22,955 bases of DNA from Clostridiales bacterium (GTDB lineage Bacteria > Bacillota > Clostridia > Oscillospirales > Oscillospiraceae), in contig SFHI01000061.1 in NCBI GenBank assembly GCA_004555705.1, positions 1 to 22,955 on the forward strand, in the 5' to 3' direction. Made by a program: the position numbers and the translations under genes. The notes below the pieces were generated by a model. It ran no database searches. It worked only from the letters and a program-made list of their open reading frames with translations, and was not told the DNA's origin. Below, one piece after another: positions 17,856-22,955 of the stretch. How positions within the stretch are numbered: the stretch's first letter is position 1; every line of letters starts with the position of its first letter.

Positions 17856-18713
17856 TCAAAAATCGGGAATATACACGCTGTCGGCGGCTTCGGCGTCCTG
17901 GGTGAAGCCCTCCAGGCGGTTCAGGTACATCCAGCTGAGCACCGCCTGGTATTCCTCCTCCGTCACCCGGCGGTCCAGGGGGGCGGCAAGGCCTCCCATG
18001 GGGGTGTACTGGCGCATCAGGCTCACCAGAACCTGACCGGGGGCGAAGTGTTCGCCGATCCAGTCCAGCACCTTCAGGGAATTCTCCACATGGCCGGGGA
18101 GAATCAGGTGGCGGATAATGACCCCCCGCGTCACCCGCTCCCCCGCCCATTGGACGCTTCCCACCTGGCGGAACATTTCCAGGATGGCTTCCTGGGCCCT
18201 GGGGAAATAGTCCTCCGCCCCGGAGAGCTGCCGGGCCAGCCCCGCGTCCGCGTACTTGAGGTCCGGCAGGTAGATGTCCACCTTATTTTCCAGCGCCCGG
18301 AGGGTCTCCGCCCGCTCGTAGCCCCCGCAGTTGTAGACCACGGGTACGCTTAGCTTCGGCTCCAGGGCCGGGAGGATGGTGGGGAGATATTGGGTGGGGG
18401 TCACGAGATCAATGTTCTCCGCCCCCTGGGCAATCAGCTCCTCAAAAATCCGCCGGAGTGAGGCGCTGTCCGCGGGGGTTCCCGTGGGCCCTGCGCTGAT
18501 GGCCGCGTTCTGGCAGTACCGGCAGCCCAGGGTGCAGCCGCCGAAGAACACCGCCCCGCTGCCCCCGGCCCCCGCCAGAACCGGCTCCTCCCAGTAGTGG
18601 AGCATCTGCTTTGCCACCAGGGCGGTATCCGGGCAGCGGCACCAGCCCCGCTCCCCGGCGCCCCGGTTCACCCCACACTCCCGGGGACACAGGCGGCAGG
18701 AGGTATAGTCCAT
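17856..18713 (-). CDS. PflX-like radical SAM protein (COG1313 type)
   Basis: A 285-residue radical SAM enzyme resembling the PflX group, related to pyruvate formate-lyase activating enzymes but with no settled substrate. The radical SAM cluster motif is CTLGCRYCQN (CxxxCxxC, residues about 60-69), preceded by an extra cysteine set CRLCPRECGVNR (6-17) and GWCRCP, which is typical of the group and may bind a second metal or cluster. Later, VYNCGGYE and DIYLPDLKYAD are family-typical. The start at 18713 is chosen because AAGGGTGA lies a few bases upstream; a longer reading from 18755 adds a low-complexity KAKKKGDY segment. The gene has its own terminator. No pyruvate formate-lyase or glycyl-radical partner is nearby, so a PFL-activating role is not supported by context. 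Confidence 0.85.
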   Translation of the reverse strand: MDYTSCRLCPRECGVNRGAGERGWCRCPDTALVAKQMLHYWEEPVLAGAGGSGAVFFGGCTLGCRYCQNAAISAGPTGTPADSASLRRIFEELIAQGAENIDLVTPTQYLPTILPALEPKLSVPVVYNCGGYERAETLRALENKVDIYLPDLKYADAGLARQLSGAEDYFPRAQEAILEMFRQVGSVQWAGERVTRGVIIRHLILPGHVENSLKVLDWIGEHFAPGQVLVSLMRQYTPMGGLAAPLDRRVTEEEYQAVLSWMYLNRLEGFTQDAEAADSVYIPDF

Positions 18714-18779
18714 ATAATCACCCTTTTTCTTCGCTTTTCCCGGATTATATCCCATTTCAGAAGAAAACGCAACCCGGGG

Positions 18780-18981
18780 GACAAATTTGTGTTCAGACTA
18801 TCGGTTTTAGTAAGCTAAACAACAAATTGTTTCACATTGCTACCGTAGGGGCTGCTATTAGCCGCCCGAAACGTTCCGTATTTTGAGCATTTCCGTTAGA
18901 ACGGAGTGCTTTTGTAGACAAAAGGCTACGGGCGGATAATATCCGCCCCTACGATAACAAATCAGCAAACACCAATTTGTC
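18780..18981. repeat. Hairpin element R9 (CGTAGGGGCNG-type core)
   Basis: The right end CAAACACCAATTTGTC (18966-18981) is intact; the left end (GACAAATTTGTGTTCAG from 18780) is altered and a second copy-like stretch AACAACAAATTGTTT follows at 18818. Arms are GGCTGCTATTAGCCGCC (one stem mismatch) and GGCGGATAATATCCGCC. The centre is closely similar to R7. It lies in the 472-base gap between the divergent PflX-like gene and cooS, upstream of both. Confidence 0.88.
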
Positions 18982-19080
18982 TGTCTGCTGGGTCAGTCCG
19001 ATATTCGTGATTGTCAATTCATTTTCCCATCCCCCCTGGGGGGTCACAAAAAATATACGCAAGAATCGTGATTTCAGCAA

Positions 19081-19109
19081 TTGACTTTCCGGTGTGGAAT
19101 TAGTAGAAT
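19081..19109 (+). promoter_or_regulatory. Promoter of the cooS cluster
   Basis: TTGACT (19081-19086), a 17-bp spacer and TAGAAT (19104-19109) are each one base from consensus. Transcription would start near 19116, leaving a leader of about 70 bases that ends in the ribosome site AGGAGG (19172-19177). A short C-run/G-run palindrome lies at 19030-19045, before the promoter. No recognisable regulator site was found. Confidence 0.7.
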
Positions 19110-19185
19110 AATATCGATACACCATGAGTTCCCTTTTGGGACGCGTATCCGTTTTGTAAGAATCATCGATTAGGAGGAAATCACT

Positions 19186-21090
19186 TTGAAGGATTGGGCA
19201 TCTTTAATCACTGTTGAGGAGATGGAAGCCGCCACCAATTCTCTGCTGGAAACCGGCAAGAAGGTGGGCGCCGACTCCTGGCAGCAGCGGGTCAAGAACC
19301 AGACCCCCCATTGCGGTTTCGGCGAAGCAGGTACCTGCTGCCGGATCTGCTCCATGGGCCCCTGCCGCATCACCCCCAAGAGCCCCAGAGGCATCTGCGG
19401 CTGCGACGTTCACGGCATCGTAGGCCGTAACTACCTGCGCTTCACCGCAGGCGGCGCCGCCACCCACTCCGACCACGGCCGGGAAATCATGCACACCCTG
19501 TACCAGACCAAGGAAGGCGGCAACTATCAGGTCAAGGACCCCGAGAAGCTGATCCGCATCGCCAAGGAATGGGGTGTGGAAACCGAGGGCAAGGACATCT
19601 ATGACCTGGCCCACGAGATGGCTGAGGTCGGTCTGCTGGAGTACGGCAAGCCCTTCGGCACCCAGCGGTTCCTGAAGCGGGCTCCCGAGTACACCCAGAA
19701 GCTGTGGCATGACGCCGAGATTGAGCCCCGGGCCATTGACCGGGAGGTCTCCCAGTCCCTGCACATGACCCATATGGGCTGCTCGTCTCTCCCCGAAGCG
19801 CTGATCCGCCAGTCCCTGCGGGCAGGCCTTAGTGACGGCTGGGGCGGCTCCATGATGGGCACCGAGTTTAGTGACGTTATGTTCGGCACTCCCAAGCCCA
19901 TCGACACCACCGCCAACATCGGCGTCATGGAGAAGGACAATGTCAACATCGTGGTTCACGGCCATGATCCTTCCCTCTCCGAAATGATCGTGTACTATGC
20001 CAATGATCCCGAGATGATCGCCTACGCCAAGAGTATGGGTGCCAAGGGCATCACCATTTCCGGCGTGTGCTGCACCTCCAACGAGGTTGCCATGCGTCAC
20101 GGTATCCCCATGGCCGGCAACTACCTGAACCAGGAGAACGTGGTGCTCACCGGCGCCTGCGAGGCCATTGTGGTGGACGTGCAGTGCATCTTCCCCGCCC
20201 TGGGGCCCCTCTCCAAATGCTTCCACACCAAGTTCATCACCACCTCTCCCATCGCCCGGATTCCCGACTCCGAGTTCGTCCGCTTCTCCGCCGCCAACGC
20301 CGGTGAGAATGCCAAGTCCATCGTGAAGATGGCCATCGAGAACTTCAAGAACCGGAAGCCCGAGCTGGTGAACATTCCCAACCTGAAGCAGAATGCCCGT
20401 GTGGGCTACTCTGTGGAGGCCATCAAGAAGGTTCTGGACGGCGTGGCCAACTCCCAGCTGGACGAGTTCGGCACCACCAAGCCTCTGATCGAGTGCGTCC
20501 ACTCCGGCGTTCTCCGGGGCGCCGTGGCCATGGTCGGCTGCAACAACCCCAAGGTTCGTCCCGACTCCGCCCACATCGGTCTGATGAAGAAGCTGCTGGA
20601 GAACGACATCATCGTCATCACCACCGGCTGTGCCGCCCAGGCTGCCGCCAAGTCCGGCCTGATGGATCCCGAGAAGGCCAAGGAGTACTGCGGCGCGGGC
20701 CTGAAGCGGGTCTGCGAGCTGGCCGGTATTCCTCCTGTTCTGCACATGGGCTCCTGCGTGGATATCTCCCGTATGATGATCCTGGCCGCCGATATTGCCA
20801 AGGACTGGGGCATCAACATCTCCCAGGTTCCCGTGGTGGGCTGCGCTCCCGAATGGATGTCCGAGAAGGCCGTCTCCATCGGCAACTACGTGGTAGCTAC
20901 CGGCATTGAGACCTTCCTGGGCGTGGATCCCTACTCCAAGGGCTCCAGCGAAGTCACCGAGCTGCTCCAGGGTGAGCACGGCGTCAAGGATTGGGTCGAA
21001 GCCCGGTTTGTGGTGGAAACCGATATCGAGAAGCTGGGCGACAAGATGATCGAGTGCATCGAAGCCAAGCGCGCCGCCCTGGGCATCTAA
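19186..21090 (+). CDS. cooS: Ni-containing carbon monoxide dehydrogenase catalytic subunit
   Basis: The anaerobic CODH (CooS/AcsA) that interconverts CO2 and CO at the Ni-Fe-S C-cluster; next to acsB it is expected to feed CO to acetyl-CoA synthase. The 634 residues are full length. Cysteines for the D and B clusters are at C43, C51, C52, C55, C60 and C71/C73. C-cluster ligands fit the family: VVHGHDP (H258/H260), SGVCC (C295), DVQC (C334), GCNN (C452), TTGCAAQA (C482) and MGSCVD (C524). The start is TTG at 19186 with AGGAGG eight bases upstream. Its codons are very GC-rich and highly regular, as in a strongly expressed gene. It is followed after about 200 bases by cooC, without a clear terminator but with two palindromic repeats between. 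Confidence 0.97.
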   Translation: MKDWASLITVEEMEAATNSLLETGKKVGADSWQQRVKNQTPHCGFGEAGTCCRICSMGPCRITPKSPRGICGCDVHGIVGRNYLRFTAGGAATHSDHGREIMHTLYQTKEGGNYQVKDPEKLIRIAKEWGVETEGKDIYDLAHEMAEVGLLEYGKPFGTQRFLKRAPEYTQKLWHDAEIEPRAIDREVSQSLHMTHMGCSSLPEALIRQSLRAGLSDGWGGSMMGTEFSDVMFGTPKPIDTTANIGVMEKDNVNIVVHGHDPSLSEMIVYYANDPEMIAYAKSMGAKGITISGVCCTSNEVAMRHGIPMAGNYLNQENVVLTGACEAIVVDVQCIFPALGPLSKCFHTKFITTSPIARIPDSEFVRFSAANAGENAKSIVKMAIENFKNRKPELVNIPNLKQNARVGYSVEAIKKVLDGVANSQLDEFGTTKPLIECVHSGVLRGAVAMVGCNNPKVRPDSAHIGLMKKLLENDIIVITTGCAAQAAAKSGLMDPEKAKEYCGAGLKRVCELAGIPPVLHMGSCVDISRMMILAADIAKDWGINISQVPVVGCAPEWMSEKAVSIGNYVVATGIETFLGVDPYSKGSSEVTELLQGEHGVKDWVEARFVVETDIEKLGDKMIECIEAKRAALGI

Positions 21091-21114
21091 GTTTCCCGAA
21101 TCTGCGGCGCGGTG

Positions 21115-21149
21115 GAATTCCGAATTGACAATTGTCAATTGAGGAATTC
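21115..21149. repeat. Heptamer-type palindrome between cooS and cooC
   Basis: AATTGACAATTGTCAATT (21123-21140) is a perfect palindrome and is bracketed by GAATTCC and GGAATTC, so 35 bases can fold into one hairpin 25 bases after the cooS stop. It has no T-run after it. Confidence 0.75.
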
Positions 21150-21225
21150 TGTTGGGAGAATACCGTTTGAATTTGGGTTCTTCCCACCGCGTTTTACAAA
21201 GGTTCCGCAGCTTACGAGAAGGAAT

Positions 21226-21250
21226 AATTGACAATTGTCAATTGTCAATT
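21226..21250. repeat. CAATTGT heptamer array before cooC
   Basis: AATTGACAATTGTCAATTGT and the next five bases form another copy of the dispersed 7-bp repeat, about 49 bases before the cooC start. The stretch between this and the previous copy (21150-21225) shows no gene. Confidence 0.75.
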
Positions 21251-21298
21251 TCCTCCAAGCCCGGAAAAGCATAATTGAAATTTACGAGGTCTTTTCCA

Positions 21299-22075
21299 AT
21301 GAAACTAGCGATTACCGGCAAGGGCGGCGTGGGCAAAACCACCCTGTCCTCCACCCTGGCCCGGCTCTACGCCGACGAAGGCCGCACCGTGCTGGCCGCC
21401 GACGTGGACCCGGACGCCAACCTTGGCCTGGCCTTAGGGCTTAGCCAGGAGGAAGTGGACTCCATCGTCCCCATCTCCAAAATGCGCACCCTGGTAGAGG
21501 AGCGCACCGGCGCCTCCGCCGCCAACCAGTTCTACAAGCTCAATCCCTACGTGGCGGACATCCCCGACACTTTCAGCCGGGAGATCAACGGCGTGAAGCT
21601 GCTGGTCATGGGCACCGTGGATGTGGGCGGCAGCGGCTGTGTCTGCCCGGAGCACGTGATGCTTAAGAGCATTCTCGCCAGCCTGACCTACCGCAAAAAC
21701 GATGTGGTGATCATGGACATGGAGGCGGGGCTGGAGCACCTGGGACGGGGCACCGCGGCCAACATGGACCAGTTCATCGTGGTCATCGAGCCGGGCGCCC
21801 GCTCCGTTCAGACCTACCGCAACGTCAAGCGCCTGGCCTCCGACCTGGGCGTCAGGCGGGTGCGGGTGGTGGCCAACAAGGTGCGCGACGCCAGGGACGA
21901 GGACTTCATCCGCGGTGCCATCCCGGAGGAGGCTTTGCTGGGCTTTATCCACTACAATCCCGAGATCATGGACGCTGACCGGCAGGGCAAATCACCCTAC
22001 GACTTCAGCCCCACGGCAATCGAAGATATCCGGCGAATCAAGGAAATTCTGGATCGTGACGAAACACAAACATAG
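21299..22075 (+). CDS. cooC: CODH nickel-insertion accessory ATPase CooC
   Basis: A 258-residue MinD/SIMIBI-class ATPase that helps load nickel into the CODH (and possibly ACS) active site. The deviant Walker A motif GKGGVGKTT is at 7-15, with DVDPDANLG (35-43) as the switch region. The CVC pair (C114, C116, followed by PEH) is the CxC motif that binds metal across the dimer in characterised CooC. DMEAGLEHLGRGT is also family-typical. The ATG at 21299 has GAGGT eight bases upstream; the TTG at 21275 would add MKFTRSFP before the conserved P-loop start and is less likely. Its TAG stop overlaps the ribosome site of acsB, indicating translational coupling. Confidence 0.93.
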   Translation: MKLAITGKGGVGKTTLSSTLARLYADEGRTVLAADVDPDANLGLALGLSQEEVDSIVPISKMRTLVEERTGASAANQFYKLNPYVADIPDTFSREINGVKLLVMGTVDVGGSGCVCPEHVMLKSILASLTYRKNDVVIMDMEAGLEHLGRGTAANMDQFIVVIEPGARSVQTYRNVKRLASDLGVRRVRVVANKVRDARDEDFIRGAIPEEALLGFIHYNPEIMDADRQGKSPYDFSPTAIEDIRRIKEILDRDETQT

Positions 22076-22086
22076 GAGGAAATACT

Positions 22087-22955
22087 GTGACACTTTTTGA
22101 AAGAGTTTTTGGCGGCAACGATTACAACTATGATCGTACCGTAGCCGCCATTGATGAGGCCATCGCCGCCTACGGCGAGGGCGAGGCAGTGTCCTTCCCC
22201 GACACCGCCTACAGCCTGCCCTGCTACTACGCCGTCACCGGCGAGAAGATCACCAATCTTGGCGAGATGAAGGCTGCCATGGCCACCATCAAGGCCAAGA
22301 TGACCCGCAACAACCGGCTCCATGACGCCTTTGAGAGCGGCATTGCTTCCGCCCTCTGCGCCGAGTTCCTGGAGGCCCTGAAGTACATCCATGGGGCCAC
22401 CCCCTACACCGAGCCCGAGATGGGCCACCTGTCCGACGCCTTCGTCCGGAACCTGGGCGTGCCCCTGGTCACCGGCGACATCCCCGGCGTGGCTGTCATC
22501 ATCGGCGGCGCCGAGGACCCCGCCGAAACCGTGGCTCTGGCCAAGTCCTACCAGGCCCAGGGCATCCTGGTTTCCCTCACCGGCGAGTCCATCAAGCATT
22601 GCTATGACGCCGGCATGAAGCTGGGCGAGAGCGTCCGCGTGGTGCCTCTGGGCTACGAGATGCAGTCCGTCATCCATGTGGTTTCCGTTGCCCTCCGTGC
22701 CGCCCTGATCTTCGGCAACATCACCCCCGGCGACTTCCCCGCCCTGGCCAAGTACACCATGGACCGTGTCCGGGCCTTCGTCAACGCCTACAAGCCCCTG
22801 TCTGACGAGATCGTGTCCTACGGCGCCGGCGCCATCTGCCTGGGCTTCCCCGTCATCTCCAACGAGACCGAGAATATGTTCCGGGTGCCCAAGTCCCTGA
22901 TCCAGCAGCTGGATACCTCCAAGTGGAACGCCACCTCTCTGGAGGCCCGGGACAT
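22087..22955 (+). CDS. acsB: Acetyl-CoA synthase (CO-methylating) AcsB, N-terminal part, cut by the window edge
   Basis: The start of the ACS catalytic subunit, which condenses CO, a methyl group from the corrinoid protein and CoA. The 289 complete codons cover the N-terminal, CODH-contacting domain: SFPDTAYSLPCYYAVTGEKITNLGEM, then IPGVAVIIGGAEDPAE, and the AICLGFPVISN stretch. The A-cluster cysteines lie further downstream, outside the window. The start is GTG at 22087 with a perfect AGGAGG seven bases before it, inside the cooC stop region. The frame is open to the edge. Identity rests on the N-terminal match and on its position after cooS and cooC. Confidence 0.92.
   Translation, partial: MTLFERVFGGNDYNYDRTVAAIDEAIAAYGEGEAVSFPDTAYSLPCYYAVTGEKITNLGEMKAAMATIKAKMTRNNRLHDAFESGIASALCAEFLEALKYIHGATPYTEPEMGHLSDAFVRNLGVPLVTGDIPGVAVIIGGAEDPAETVALAKSYQAQGILVSLTGESIKHCYDAGMKLGESVRVVPLGYEMQSVIHVVSVALRAALIFGNITPGDFPALAKYTMDRVRAFVNAYKPLSDEIVSYGAGAICLGFPVISNETENMFRVPKSLIQQLDTSKWNATSLEARD

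Noticed and set aside
19204..21234. Minus-strand 676-residue open frame opposite cooS
   Set aside because: A shadow of a highly biased coding sequence; cooS has all metal ligands and a strong ribosome site, while the antisense frame is rich in G, H, V and L without motifs.

Overview
The window looks like part of the chromosome of a high-GC anaerobic Firmicute, most likely an Oscillospiraceae-type gut Clostridium. The support is the gene content (CODH/ACS genes, a monomeric [FeFe] hydrogenase, DUF1836, DUF3048, DegV and PflX-like proteins), strong AGGAGG-type ribosome sites with frequent TTG/GTG starts, and GC-rich genes separated by AT-richer gaps full of hairpin repeats. The family assignment is inference from protein similarity as I remember it; no search was run.

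Layout. 180-1685 (+): [FeFe] hydrogenase behind a good sigma-A promoter. 2001-3212 (-): membrane-anchored DUF3048 protein. 3564-5941 (-): a two-gene unit, pgeF followed by an orphan solute-binding lipoprotein, overlapping by ATGA. 6324-9012 (-): secA, with a frame break and apparent short deletion. 9456-9644 (-): a 62-residue protein made almost only of a signal peptide and an IPFTG sortase signal. 9846-11021 (-): AlaX-type alanyl-tRNA editing protein. 11627-15424 (-): malQ-glgP operon for alpha-glucan breakdown, with glgP broken in frame twice. 15597-16430 (-): DegV-family protein. 16933-17460 (+): DUF1836 putative regulator. 17856-18713 (-): PflX-like radical SAM protein. 19186-22955 (+): cooS, cooC and the start of acsB, the CO dehydrogenase/acetyl-CoA synthase cluster of the Wood-Ljungdahl pathway, running off the right edge.

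How it fits together. CooS reduces CO2 to CO (or the reverse), CooC is its nickel-insertion ATPase, and AcsB joins CO, a methyl group and CoA into acetyl-CoA. The hydrogenase could supply or drain the reducing equivalents, but it is a separate transcription unit about 17 kb away. MalQ and GlgP convert maltodextrin or glycogen to glucose-1-phosphate. The other genes are housekeeping or of unknown role.

The most unusual content is between the genes. At least nine elements of roughly 140-245 bp share a terminal motif related to GACAAATTGGTGTTTG but carry two unrelated kinds of paired hairpin cores. Within the arms, stem bases change in complementary pairs from copy to copy. A second, smaller repeat family, built on a 7-bp unit CAATTGT, sits at gene ends. 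No transposase, CRISPR array, tRNA, rRNA or recognisable riboswitch was seen.
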